From assembly GCA_022790955.1 (NCBI GenBank), contig JAAVYD010000119.1, positions 1 through 64,000 of the forward strand: a stretch of DNA of 64,000 bases, in the 5' to 3' direction. A program made the translations under genes and the position numbers. The notes below the pieces were generated by a model, which worked only from the letters and a program-made list of their open reading frames with translations, searched no databases and was not told the DNA's origin. Shown here in pieces: positions 35,391 to 44,664 of the stretch (its first letter is position 1; every line of letters begins with the position of its first letter). The DNA is from Bacillota bacterium (lineage in GTDB: Bacteria > Bacillota > Clostridia > Peptostreptococcales > Anaerovoracaceae).

Positions 35391-38300
35391 ATAAAAAAGC
35401 TGAATAATCTGGCGAAAAGCCTGTTTTTATTGCTATTAGCAATATTATTATGTACTAATAACATGTATTTAGTGGCTTTGGCTTATGAAAATGAGCATAC
35501 GCATACATTTACCTGTTATGAGAGTTGGGAGCTAAACTGTACCGAACGGGATCACATTCACACTTTATATTGTTACACCGGCAGTGGTGATAGAATATGC
35601 GGTTTAAATGATGGGGAAGTTCATGCTCATAACGATAAAGGTTATGAATGCAGGGAAACTGTTCAGATACTCATTTGTGATTTAGAAGATCATGATCATT
35701 TGGAAGATTGTTATACAGCGATTTACGAATGCAGGCAAAAAAATTTAGAGGGATTGGAAACATCATCATTAGATAGTGAACCATCTGACAAAGACACGAT
35801 ATTATCTGATACAAATATTGAATCGTCTGAGCCAGATACGGAAAGATCAGATTTAAATATTGAATTGATTGAATCAGATCCCACAAAGTCAGATTCAAAT
35901 AACGAACTGACTGAATCAGAATTTGTCGATTTAATATCCAAAGCTGAACAGGGAGGTGAATATACATATAAATTAGAATCATCATTGACCGGTACGATTT
36001 CAAAGTCAATAGAAATAAAAGGCAGCTTTGTATTGGATTTGTATGGGCAAACATTGGACGTGACAGCCGATAAGAGTTCATTAAATCTCTTCAATATAGG
36101 AGATGGAGCTGCGCTTACGATCCAGGATTCCGCAGGAAATGGAATGATAAAATTTTCCGGCGGAGATAATGCGGCGTCGGTTTCTGATGGAGGAACGCTG
36201 AATATTGAAGGCGGAATTATTATAACTGATAACAGAGCAGTATTTATTACTGGTTCTGATGTAAAACCCGGAAACCTGAATATGACAGGAGGAAGCATAA
36301 AGGGTAATAATGCGAATGGAAACGGAGGCGGAATATGCGCAGTTAATACCAGTATAGTAAATATTACCGGCGGTACGATTGAAAATAACAGTTCAACTGC
36401 TAACGGGGGCGGAATTTATGCAAGAAATGATACGGTCAGGCTGACGGTTGGCGGTACTGCAAAGATATCTGATAACCGTGCAGACGGAAACGGGGGCGGA
36501 ATCTATGCAGCTGCTAATGCAGCGGTTAATATAGAAGGAAATGCGCAAATAACCAAGAATACAGATTGTACGGGTGAGATCAAATCTGGAAGCATTTACG
36601 GCGGCTTATTAACGCTTGGAAAAGACTGTATAGTGAGCGGCTATCAAGAACCTGATGCCGACAAGGATGACTTAACGCAGTTTATTAAAGATAAGACATC
36701 GGTTGTATTAGACAGGGATTATACAACAAAAGTAGTCCATACAATAGCCAAAGACACAAATCTTGTAATAGATTTAAACGGTCATACTATTAATGCTGAG
36801 CTAATAGATGATAATGGTAATTTATTCAGTATAGAAGGGTCGCTCACGATAACAGATAGTAAAGAAAATGGAAAAACCGGAGAAATAAAACTGTCCGGCG
36901 GAGATAATGTTATAGCTGTTAAAAATGGCGGCGTGTTAAATCTTGAAGGCGGTACTTTTAATACTGAGAAATGTACCAGAGCAGTTTTCTGCGCAGGCAC
37001 TGTGAATATGTCGGGCGGAACGATCTCCGGAAATACTGTTGCAAACGGAAACGGCGGGGCTGTTTTATTGAGCGGAGGAACCGTTAATATGAGCGGCGGA
37101 ACGATTTCCGGTAATGCTGCTCAAAACGGCGGCGGAATATATGCGGTTAATTCTAAAACAGCGGTCAGTACAGTAAATATCACCGGCGGAACGATTTCCA
37201 GCAATTCCGCAAAAGGATCGGGGCTAAACGGTAACGGAGGCGGTATAGCAATTATAAACAGTACCGTTAGTATTGGAGGAAATGCGGAAATAAAAAATAA
37301 CAGCGCAGAGGGAGTCGGCGGCGGAATTTATATTAATGCGGCTGATATAGAAGTTATTATACAGGGAACTGCGCAGATTGTTAATAATACAGATAGAACT
37401 GAAGAAAGGAAGTCGGGCAGCATTTCATGTGTGCTAACAAATAAATTAATATTTGGATCGGATTGTATCGTGGAGGGTTATCATGAATATGCTCATTCAA
37501 ACGATCAATTAGTAGATTTTATTAAAAAGAATAAAATAGACGGGAAGGTAACTTTAGATAATGACTATGCAACAAATGTAGTTCATGCAATATCAGAAGA
37601 TGAAAGCCTTGAAATAGATCTGGCAGGTCATACTATTAATGCAAAATTAGAAAATTCAAGCGATAATTTATTTAGTATAAACGGTACGCTCACTATAACG
37701 GACAGCGCAGGTAATGGAAAAATAAAGTTGTCCGGCGGAGATAATGTAATTTCAGTTAATTCAGGCGGAACGTTGAATCTTAAAGGAGGTTCTTTTGACA
37801 CCGCCAGCTGTGTCAGAGCGATTTTCTGCGCAGGCACTGTGAATATGTCGGGCGGAACGATCTCCGATAATACTGTTGCAAACGGAAACGGCGGAGCTAT
37901 TTTATCGAGCGGAGGAACCGTTAATATGAGCGGCGGAACGATTTCCGGTAATGCTGCTCAAAACGGCGGCGGAATATATGCGGTTAATTCTAAAACAGCG
38001 GTCAGTACAGTAAATATCACCGGCGGAACGATTATTGGCAATGCCGCAAAAGAACCGGGGTTAAGCAACAATGGCGGCGGTGTAGCAATTATAGATAGTA
38101 TTATTAGTGTTGGCGGGAACGCAGAAATAAAAGAAAATAATGCAGGCGGAAACGGCGGCGGAATAAGCGCTAAAAACAGTAAGGTTGTTATTAGCGGAAC
38201 ATCAGTGATAGAAAAAAATACAGCAGATGGTACGGCTAATGCAGACGACAGTTATGGCAGCGGCGGCGGGATATACGCAGGATTAAACAGCAAGGTAGAA

Positions 38301-40625
38301 ATACAGGGCGGAACGATTCGTGACAATATTGCACAGGGCAACAGCCGTAATATAATCAGCGGAGGCGGCGGAGTTTACGCCAAAGAACTGACAATATCGG
38401 GCGGAACGATTTCCGGCAATGACGCAAAAGGATGGGGGCTAAACGGCAAAGGCGGCGGTGTAAACGCTATAAATTTAGTTATGATTGCCGGTACGATTTC
38501 AGGCAACCATGCCCATTCAGGCGGCGGAATTTATATGAGAGCTCATACAGTTAATGATTATGCTAAGATAGAGGGTCATCTGACATTAACCGGCGGCAGC
38601 ATAGGTTCAGAATCATATGTACAGGGAAAAAGCATGGAAGCCGGAACTGCATCGGGCGGAAATGAAGCGGATTTCTGCGGCGGCGGTATTTTCCTTGATT
38701 ACGGCGTATCAGCGGATATAGGCGATGCAACGGGCAATAGTAATAATAAGCTGTATATTATCGGTAACCTGGCAAAGGATAATAAATTAAGCAAAGAGGA
38801 ACTGAATAACGAAGCAATATCAAAAAATCGTTATCCGCATGGATACGGCGGAGGCGGTATATTTGTTGAACATCCTGAGGGAAACGCCGGATTTGAAGCC
38901 GGCGCTAAATTATTTGTATATAACGCTTTGATAACTGATAATACTGCGCGTTACGGAGGCGGCATAGCCGGCTGCGGCGCAAGCAGCGTTGAGCTGTTCA
39001 GAGTAATGGGCGCAGCTGTATTTGGAAATAAAATAGCTGAAAATATATCAAATAATCTGTACTATCCAAGTTCCTTTGATGTATACTGCGAGGGTTCCGG
39101 CAGTGTAGACAGCATAATGCTGGGAGGATATGCTACAACCTGGCAGGGCGAAGTTGATGTTAATCATAATAATCAACGACCCCATATGGAAAAAATAGCT
39201 TTTAATAGCGGACAACATAATCTAAGCGACTTTTTCCTTCAATCGGATCCAACCGCAGCAGCTATCGAAAGCGTAAGGCAGTTAGCTAATGTATTTATCG
39301 AAAGAAATACCTGTTATTCCGGCGGCGGAGGAATCGGCGGCAACGGATTGATAAGGCTTGGAGCAAATCCTGATGTATGTATAAAGAAAGAGCTTATTTA
39401 CGATCATGCTGATACGGCTCTTAAACAATTATTGGATGAAAAAGAGTTTGAGTTTAAGTTTGTGGACAAAAACAATCCGAGTCTGACATATGATTTAAAA
39501 CTTAAAGGTTCTGGTTTTGTAGAAACAAAGATACCTGCAGGAACCTACATAGTTACGGAAATAAGAGATTCGGCGCATGTTGACGGATATATATTAGATA
39601 CTACGGCAGAGATTGAGGGAAATCCTGTTGATCATCCTCCTGTAAGTCAGGAAATAACGATAACAAATGAACTCATAAATACGGGCGGTATGATAACTAT
39701 AAAATTCACCAATATGTATACAAATCCTGAATCGCCTAAGGGTAATATACGTATTAATAAGAGAGTTACGGGTGAAAATGCAGATTCAGATAAAGAATTC
39801 TCATTTACAATAAGATTAAAGGATGAAACAGGTAAGCCTCTGAAAACATCGTATGATTATACGGGCAGCAGCACAGGAGTTGTATCGGATGGAGATATTA
39901 TTAAACTGAAAAACCATGAGCACATAATTATAGAATTTTTACCGGTCGGTACCGGAGTATCAGTTACGGAAACGGCTGATAATCAGTATACGACCACGGC
40001 TACAGTGGATGGCGCGAATTATGCGCAGGGACAGACAATATTAATCAGTCAGAGTAATACATCGGAAGTTGAGTTTACGAATAATACAAAATCAACGCCT
40101 CAGCATCCGGGCGGTCCATCGGATAATCCGCCAAGCGATCCTCCTGACAATCCATCGGACAAGCCTTCTGAAGATCCTCCGGAAAATCCAGAAGAAGATC
40201 CGAAGGATAATCCGGAGGAAGAACCATCAGAAGAACCAGAGGAAAATCTGCCGGAAAATCCGGATGAAAACTTGCCTGATAATCCACCGGAAAACCCGCC
40301 GGGTTATCTGACAGAACTTCCGGATCCAAATGATCCGAACAGTCCGGATACGGTAACTATCTGGGATGACGGGGTACCTACAACATATATAAAAGTGTGG
40401 GATCCCGATGAAGAAGAATTTGTTTATCTTCCTGAAGACGAGGTGCCTTTAGCAAATATGGAATTTCCAGAAGAGGAGATGACTTTAACAGACGAGATGC
40501 CTGCCACGGAAGATAACAATCTGGCAGCGTTATGGGCGGCGTTGGCAGTTATATCGCTGGCGATTATAATAGGCTTATTATCAGCCTGCAAAAAACACAG
40601 TGATAATATAAAAGAAAATAAATAA
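35391..40625 (+). CDS. Giant wall-associated beta-helix surface protein
   Basis: AAAGGAGG (35376-35383) is 7 nt before an in-frame ATA at 35391, and no ATG, GTG or TTG fits better; the next candidate, TTG 35430, would cut the signal peptide in half. From ATA the product is 1744 residues. A signal peptide (KKLNNLAKSLFLLLLAILL) is followed by a His/Cys-rich repeat region (about 30-110, HTHTFTCY, HIHTLYCY, HDHLEDCY) and an acidic Ser-rich linker. A long parallel beta-helix (about 190-1320) has GGTISGN/GGGIY repeats. Two Cna-B or pilin-like beta domains follow (about 1326-1565), then a Pro-rich PENP/PEDP spacer and a C-terminal hydrophobic segment with a basic tail. The sorting motif is degenerate (MPATED for LPxTGx). 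Confidence 0.85.
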   Translation: MKKLNNLAKSLFLLLLAILLCTNNMYLVALAYENEHTHTFTCYESWELNCTERDHIHTLYCYTGSGDRICGLNDGEVHAHNDKGYECRETVQILICDLEDHDHLEDCYTAIYECRQKNLEGLETSSLDSEPSDKDTILSDTNIESSEPDTERSDLNIELIESDPTKSDSNNELTESEFVDLISKAEQGGEYTYKLESSLTGTISKSIEIKGSFVLDLYGQTLDVTADKSSLNLFNIGDGAALTIQDSAGNGMIKFSGGDNAASVSDGGTLNIEGGIIITDNRAVFITGSDVKPGNLNMTGGSIKGNNANGNGGGICAVNTSIVNITGGTIENNSSTANGGGIYARNDTVRLTVGGTAKISDNRADGNGGGIYAAANAAVNIEGNAQITKNTDCTGEIKSGSIYGGLLTLGKDCIVSGYQEPDADKDDLTQFIKDKTSVVLDRDYTTKVVHTIAKDTNLVIDLNGHTINAELIDDNGNLFSIEGSLTITDSKENGKTGEIKLSGGDNVIAVKNGGVLNLEGGTFNTEKCTRAVFCAGTVNMSGGTISGNTVANGNGGAVLLSGGTVNMSGGTISGNAAQNGGGIYAVNSKTAVSTVNITGGTISSNSAKGSGLNGNGGGIAIINSTVSIGGNAEIKNNSAEGVGGGIYINAADIEVIIQGTAQIVNNTDRTEERKSGSISCVLTNKLIFGSDCIVEGYHEYAHSNDQLVDFIKKNKIDGKVTLDNDYATNVVHAISEDESLEIDLAGHTINAKLENSSDNLFSINGTLTITDSAGNGKIKLSGGDNVISVNSGGTLNLKGGSFDTASCVRAIFCAGTVNMSGGTISDNTVANGNGGAILSSGGTVNMSGGTISGNAAQNGGGIYAVNSKTAVSTVNITGGTIIGNAAKEPGLSNNGGGVAIIDSIISVGGNAEIKENNAGGNGGGISAKNSKVVISGTSVIEKNTADGTANADDSYGSGGGIYAGLNSKVEIQGGTIRDNIAQGNSRNIISGGGGVYAKELTISGGTISGNDAKGWGLNGKGGGVNAINLVMIAGTISGNHAHSGGGIYMRAHTVNDYAKIEGHLTLTGGSIGSESYVQGKSMEAGTASGGNEADFCGGGIFLDYGVSADIGDATGNSNNKLYIIGNLAKDNKLSKEELNNEAISKNRYPHGYGGGGIFVEHPEGNAGFEAGAKLFVYNALITDNTARYGGGIAGCGASSVELFRVMGAAVFGNKIAENISNNLYYPSSFDVYCEGSGSVDSIMLGGYATTWQGEVDVNHNNQRPHMEKIAFNSGQHNLSDFFLQSDPTAAAIESVRQLANVFIERNTCYSGGGGIGGNGLIRLGANPDVCIKKELIYDHADTALKQLLDEKEFEFKFVDKNNPSLTYDLKLKGSGFVETKIPAGTYIVTEIRDSAHVDGYILDTTAEIEGNPVDHPPVSQEITITNELINTGGMITIKFTNMYTNPESPKGNIRINKRVTGENADSDKEFSFTIRLKDETGKPLKTSYDYTGSSTGVVSDGDIIKLKNHEHIIIEFLPVGTGVSVTETADNQYTTTATVDGANYAQGQTILISQSNTSEVEFTNNTKSTPQHPGGPSDNPPSDPPDNPSDKPSEDPPENPEEDPKDNPEEEPSEEPEENLPENPDENLPDNPPENPPGYLTELPDPNDPNSPDTVTIWDDGVPTTYIKVWDPDEEEFVYLPEDEVPLANMEFPEEEMTLTDEMPATEDNNLAALWAALAVISLAIIIGLLSACKKHSDNIKENK
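36993..38033 (+). repeat. In-frame tandem duplication inside the beta-helix
   Basis: About 200 nt beginning at 36993 recur almost identically at 37830, an offset of 837 nt (279 codons). Both encode AGTVNMSGGTIS-N-TVANGNGGA followed by GGTISGNAAQNGGGIYAVNSK. The surrounding unit is diverged but alignable, and a third, older copy precedes it from about 35930. Confidence 0.8.
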
Positions 40626-40635
40626 AATATAAAAT

Positions 40636-40670
40636 GCGGGATTGGCGGATACGCTAATGCCGCGTTTTTA
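40636..40670 (+). terminator. Intrinsic terminator of the giant surface protein
   Basis: GCGG, ATT and GCG (40636-40648) pair with CGC, AAT and CCGC (40651-40663) with single bulged positions, followed by GTTTTTA. Confidence 0.75.
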
Positions 40671-41019
40671 TTTGCTTTATTTATATTGCGTTTAGGAAAA
40701 TACAGCCGGTGAGCTGGAAAACAATCAGACACATTTCATAACAATATAACGTCATTTCACAACACAGGCGTTGTATTTTTTTAAGGATTTTTTATTATTG
40801 TTAATATCAATGAAATCTGCTGCTGAAAGGGAGGACTCGATCCGTTGCTTACGCAGATGGTTTATAAATCCGCGCGTAAGGTTATTAATATTAATATAAT
40901 TGCTTGCAGCGGGACAAAGCGGTTTAATATAATAAAGTGTGCGAGGCGTGTAACCGGGATTTTCGGAGTGAGATTCTGGATTCGGATAAGCCGAAAGGAT
41001 TAAAAATGGAGGCGACATT
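40671..41019. other. Spacer upstream of the LytTR/GHKL operon
   Basis: No ORF with a plausible start is present, and I do not see an obvious autoinducer peptide gene. The two-component operon promoter is expected here. Confidence 0.4.
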
Positions 41020-41727
41020 GTGATAAAATTTGCAGTCTGCGACGACGAGCCGTTTATGTTGAAAAATATTGCTGACCGTGTTTCAGGATATATGGAAGAA
41101 AAGAAAATGAGTTATAATATAGAGCTGTTTGAAAGCAGCCGGGCTGTTTTGGAAAGCGACAGGAATTTTGATGTGTTGTTTTTTGATATTCAGATGGCGG
41201 AGCCGGATGGAATGGAGGCAGCGGGTATTTTGCGCAGCCGTGGGTTTTCGGGAATAATTATTTTTATCACGGTACTCCAGGAAAGCGTATTTGATGCTTT
41301 TGAAGTACAGGCTTTTGATTTTCTCGTTAAGCCTGTGAACGATGAAAAATTTTGCCGTACGATGGACAGAGCTTTGGCGCAGTTAACGGACAGAGAAGAA
41401 AGTCTTACTGTTCATAAGGGGAACTCGTGCAGGATAATCCCATATTCTCAAATTGTATACTGCGAGGTTATGGGTCGCAAGGTATATATTCACTGCGAGG
41501 GCGGCGAGGTTGTGGATTATTACGATAAGTTAGAGGAGCTTGCAGACCGCATGGGGCGCGGGTTTTTCAGGTGTCACAGGAGTTATCTCGTAAATCTGGA
41601 TCACGTAAGAGGGCATAGTCAGGGGATCGCTGAGCTGTCGGGAGGCGAAAAGGTTCCCGTATCCAGGCTGCGGGAACGGGAACTGGTGCAGGCGCTGCTC
41701 GTTCATATGAGAGGAAGGCGGCGATGA
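41020..41727 (+). CDS. LytTR-family response regulator (AgrA-like)
   Basis: The 235-residue protein has an N-terminal receiver domain with acidic pocket CDDEPF, phosphoacceptor Asp in VLFFDIQMAEPDGM (about residue 58) and the conserved Lys in FLVKPVNDEKF. The C-terminal LytTR DNA-binding domain (about 130-230) includes GNSCRIIPYSQIVYCEVMGRKVYIH and FFRCHRSYLVNLDHV. Translation starts at GTG 41020 after GGAGGCGAC. The sensor kinase gene begins 1 nt after its stop. Confidence 0.95.
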   Translation: MIKFAVCDDEPFMLKNIADRVSGYMEEKKMSYNIELFESSRAVLESDRNFDVLFFDIQMAEPDGMEAAGILRSRGFSGIIIFITVLQESVFDAFEVQAFDFLVKPVNDEKFCRTMDRALAQLTDREESLTVHKGNSCRIIPYSQIVYCEVMGRKVYIHCEGGEVVDYYDKLEELADRMGRGFFRCHRSYLVNLDHVRGHSQGIAELSGGEKVPVSRLRERELVQALLVHMRGRRR

Positions 41728-41728
41728 T

Positions 41729-43000
41729 ATGTATATATTTGATCTGTTATATAATGTCGTTATGACTTTCGTAGTAGGAACGCTGCAGTTTTATTTTCTA
41801 TGCCGCTTTACGGGTAAAAAAACGAAAATATTAAATTTTATATTATATATATTAATATTGTATATCCAAGACAAGGCAGCTTATTTTGCGGAGATGAATA
41901 TAAGCCTTGAGTTATTTGTGCTTTACGGGATCAGCAGGATATCTCTGAAAAACAGTCCGCTGATTTCCGGTACGGCGGTTATTTTGGATATTTATGTTTC
42001 TATGCTGTCATTCGGCATTTTAAATTCGCCGGAAGAAATATTGCTGCCGTATATATCTAGCGAAAAAACATTAATTTTAATGGTGATCGCCGCTTCTATA
42101 ATGTCCGTCTGTCTTTGCTTTTTATGTTACAGACTGATTTTAAATCAGTTTTATATAGGCGAAGCTCACCGCGAGCCGTATATATTAATGCTTCTGCCGC
42201 CGGGATTATTTTTTTACGCCGCTGAATATTATATAATCCATATCGCATACGGAAACACCGTTACGACGCCCGTTCCCGTGGAGCCGGCTAAACATCTGTC
42301 GCTTCTTGCAATTCAGCTTCTCGGACTTGCCGTTATGTTCAGCGCGCTGTACGCGTATAGGCGAGTATGCGCCGGACTGCAGGCGCAGACTGATTTTAAT
42401 ATGTTGGAAAAGGAAGTTAAGGCGCAGAAAACTTATGTGGAACAGGCGAAACTCAGGTACGATCAAACTCAGTCGCTCAGACACGATATGAAAAACCATC
42501 TTACGGTTCTCGGAGGTCTGCTGAAAAAAGGCGAGATAGATATGGCGGAGGATTATCTTGATAAGCTGGACGCCGCTGCGAGTGGATTGTCCTTTCATGT
42601 GAACACAGGCAATCCCGTGATAGATATCCTGCTTGAGGATAAATTAAATCTTGCGAAAGCGGAAGAAATTGATATAGAGATTTCGTTAAGGCTTAATGCT
42701 GTGAATCAGGCGGTAGATGATTTTGATCTTTGCGTAATTTTTGCAAATGCTCTCGATAATGCGATAACTGCCTGCGGCAGAGTAGAAGAACGCAGGAAGC
42801 TGAGCGTTACAGGCGAGCGGCAGGGAGATTTTTATATGTTTGAATTTGAAAATACCTGTACAGAGGAATTAATGGTGCAGACTGGAACCGGGCTTTCTAA
42901 TATAAGGGCGGCGGCTGAGAAATACGGCGGCGCAGTATCTGTGGAAAAACAGTCGGGAATATTCAGGCTCAATGTGCTTTTAAACATTTCAGCGCAATAA
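41729..43000 (+). CDS. GHKL sensor histidine kinase (AgrC-like)
   Basis: The 423-residue protein has six or so N-terminal transmembrane helices (about residues 1-215) followed by a coiled linker and a GHKL-type kinase: phosphoacceptor His in SLRHDMKNHLTVLGGLL, N-box in IFANALDNAITACG, and G-box in GTGLSNIRAAAEKYGG. This architecture matches AgrC-like peptide sensors. The start follows AGGAAGG and is separated from the regulator by 1 nt. No agrB/agrD-type signal genes are present, so the ligand is unknown. Confidence 0.94.
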   Translation: MYIFDLLYNVVMTFVVGTLQFYFLCRFTGKKTKILNFILYILILYIQDKAAYFAEMNISLELFVLYGISRISLKNSPLISGTAVILDIYVSMLSFGILNSPEEILLPYISSEKTLILMVIAASIMSVCLCFLCYRLILNQFYIGEAHREPYILMLLPPGLFFYAAEYYIIHIAYGNTVTTPVPVEPAKHLSLLAIQLLGLAVMFSALYAYRRVCAGLQAQTDFNMLEKEVKAQKTYVEQAKLRYDQTQSLRHDMKNHLTVLGGLLKKGEIDMAEDYLDKLDAAASGLSFHVNTGNPVIDILLEDKLNLAKAEEIDIEISLRLNAVNQAVDDFDLCVIFANALDNAITACGRVEERRKLSVTGERQGDFYMFEFENTCTEELMVQTGTGLSNIRAAAEKYGGAVSVEKQSGIFRLNVLLNISAQ

Positions 43001-43096
43001 AACATCATCTCGTAGTAGAATCCTTGAATTCATTTTTGCAACGATTTAAAATGCAGGTATAGATATATTTTAAAGAATATGAAAAGGAGGAAAGCT

Positions 43097-43705
43097 ATGA
43101 TAACAGGTATAAATAACAGAGCCGGCGGCATTAATAATTTTGATCCCATGCAGCGCGGCGGACGCGCCCAGAATCAGGATAAAACTGTCACAGATGCCGA
43201 AAAACTGAAAAATAAAAGTATAGGAAACGAAGACGCCAAAGGCGGAAGTATTCGGGAAAAAATTTCCCGTCTGAAAGCCGACGAATATACTCACGGCGAA
43301 GAACCTGTTTCTGCAGGCGTGTACAGAATCGCGCAGGACAGCGAAGGCAATCCGAAGATATCTTTTGATAATCCCGAAATGAAAGCGGCTGCAAATCCGG
43401 AAAATAAACCGGAAAGCAGCAAGCCGGAGGAGAGCGGAAAAGATGAGCCTAAGAAAGTTTCAAAGGACGATCCTAAGGAAGAAACTAAAAGTACTAAATG
43501 CACCGTCGATACGGATAAGGTGGACAGGGAGGTAGAGAAGCTGAAGAAAAAACAATCGGAAATTGAGCAGCAGATCGCCAGGGCGCAGGATAATCCTGAG
43601 GAGGTAGAAAAGCTGCGCAAACAGTTAGATCAGGTGAATCAAGAGCTGAAAATGAAGGATAACGATACATACAGACGCCAGCATGCGCAGTATACGCAGG
43701 GATAA
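43097..43705 (+). CDS. Unrecognised soluble coiled-coil protein
   Basis: The 202-residue, highly charged protein has no signal peptide and no TM segment. The middle is Lys/Glu/Pro-rich and probably disordered (about 95-140). A C-terminal heptad region (EVEKLKKKQSEIEQQIARAQDNP, then KLRKQLDQVNQELKMK) predicts a coiled coil. The N-terminal MITGINNRAGGINNF style is shared with small Clostridial proteins I cannot name. AAAAGGAGG precedes ATG 43097. It lies about 100 nt after the two-component operon and 96 nt before another unknown gene. Confidence 0.65.
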   Translation: MITGINNRAGGINNFDPMQRGGRAQNQDKTVTDAEKLKNKSIGNEDAKGGSIREKISRLKADEYTHGEEPVSAGVYRIAQDSEGNPKISFDNPEMKAAANPENKPESSKPEESGKDEPKKVSKDDPKEETKSTKCTVDTDKVDREVEKLKKKQSEIEQQIARAQDNPEEVEKLRKQLDQVNQELKMKDNDTYRRQHAQYTQG

Positions 43706-43801
43706 TAGGATTGGAACGGAAACGCTAAACTTTTTGACGATGAGAGCCGATATATAATATAAGGCATTTACGGAAAAATCAACAATCAGGGAGGCGTTTT
43801 T

Positions 43802-44482
43802 ATGAATATTAATATGGATCCGGGAGTCCGCAGAATATCGTCCATGCGGACAGTGCATTTTGCGCAGCCTGAAGATAAGGCTGATAATGTTTCGGGAAGC
43901 AGCGACGAGCTTTTAATTTCAAAGGAAGGACAGCAGGCTGTTTCTGATGGCGAGATTGACGGGTTTGAGGAATTGGCTGCTAAGGTGCTGGATAAGCTCG
44001 GCAGCATGACTAAAAATGAATTTATGGATATGGTTAAAACCTGGACAGATCAGAATCAACCAAAACTGGAAGTAAATCCTTACTACAAGGTAGATCCGGA
44101 CGGCAGTATTGCGACAAAAACGTACTTTGAGTCTTATTTATCGCAGCTCGAATCAAACAGAAGTACAATAGAAGCATATTATGCCGATGCGTATAAGGAG
44201 GCGCAATCAGGTCCTTTTAACGATAGTATGCTTAATATAGCTGCAAAGTATCAGTGTTCCTGGTCGGAGCATTTTCGCGGAGATATGCCTGATAAAGAGC
44301 GTCAGTGGACTTTTAATCAGCTTAAAGCCATGCTGACCGGAACCGGCGTAGCACTGAACGATCCATACGCTTTGAAGTCTGTAGGCGGCCCTAAAACGGT
44401 AGACGAGATGGATAAGATTGCTAAACAGGCGGTTAAAGATAAGCTGGACGGCTTGATTAAGGAACAAGGAATATCTAAATAA
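43802..44482 (+). CDS. Unrecognised soluble protein paired with 43097-43705
   Basis: The 226-residue protein has no signal peptide or TM segment. A helical region, DGFEELAAKVLDKLGSMTKNEFMDMVKTW (about 50-80), is followed by a Tyr/Trp-rich middle (YYKVDPDGSIATKTYFESYLSQL, CSWSEHFRGDMPDKERQWTFNQL) and a Lys-rich helix at the end. I do not recognise a family. GGGAGGCG precedes the ATG. A terminator follows, so this gene closes the transcription unit that may start at the LytTR regulator. Confidence 0.65.
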   Translation: MNINMDPGVRRISSMRTVHFAQPEDKADNVSGSSDELLISKEGQQAVSDGEIDGFEELAAKVLDKLGSMTKNEFMDMVKTWTDQNQPKLEVNPYYKVDPDGSIATKTYFESYLSQLESNRSTIEAYYADAYKEAQSGPFNDSMLNIAAKYQCSWSEHFRGDMPDKERQWTFNQLKAMLTGTGVALNDPYALKSVGGPKTVDEMDKIAKQAVKDKLDGLIKEQGISK

Positions 44483-44528
44483 ATATATTTGACTTATCAT
44501 AAACAAATATTAAAACATAAAAATTCGG

Positions 44529-44584
44529 CTGCAGACTTAATGAATCCTGTATAAAACAGGAATTTTAAGTTTGCAGTTGTTTTT
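44529..44584 (+). terminator. Intrinsic terminator after the unknown gene pair
   Basis: CTGCAGACTTAA (44529-44540) pairs with TTAAGTTTGCAG (44565-44576), with an inner TCCTGT/ACAGGA stem, followed by TTGTTTTT. Confidence 0.8.
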
Positions 44585-44664
44585 ATTTGCAGTATTAATC
44601 CTGAAATCTGCTAAAATCAGAGTAAGTTAATGTGATTTTTATATATGAAATGAAAAGTATGATT

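Noticed and set aside
36100-39350. Short GGCGGAACGAT-type direct repeats as a CRISPR or intergenic repeat array
   Set aside because: They are codon-periodic repeats within one long reading frame encoding the beta-helix.
40069-40329. Arg/Ile-rich and Asp/Pro-rich frames over the Pro-rich stalk
   Set aside because: They are shadows of the repetitive proline-rich region of the giant surface protein.
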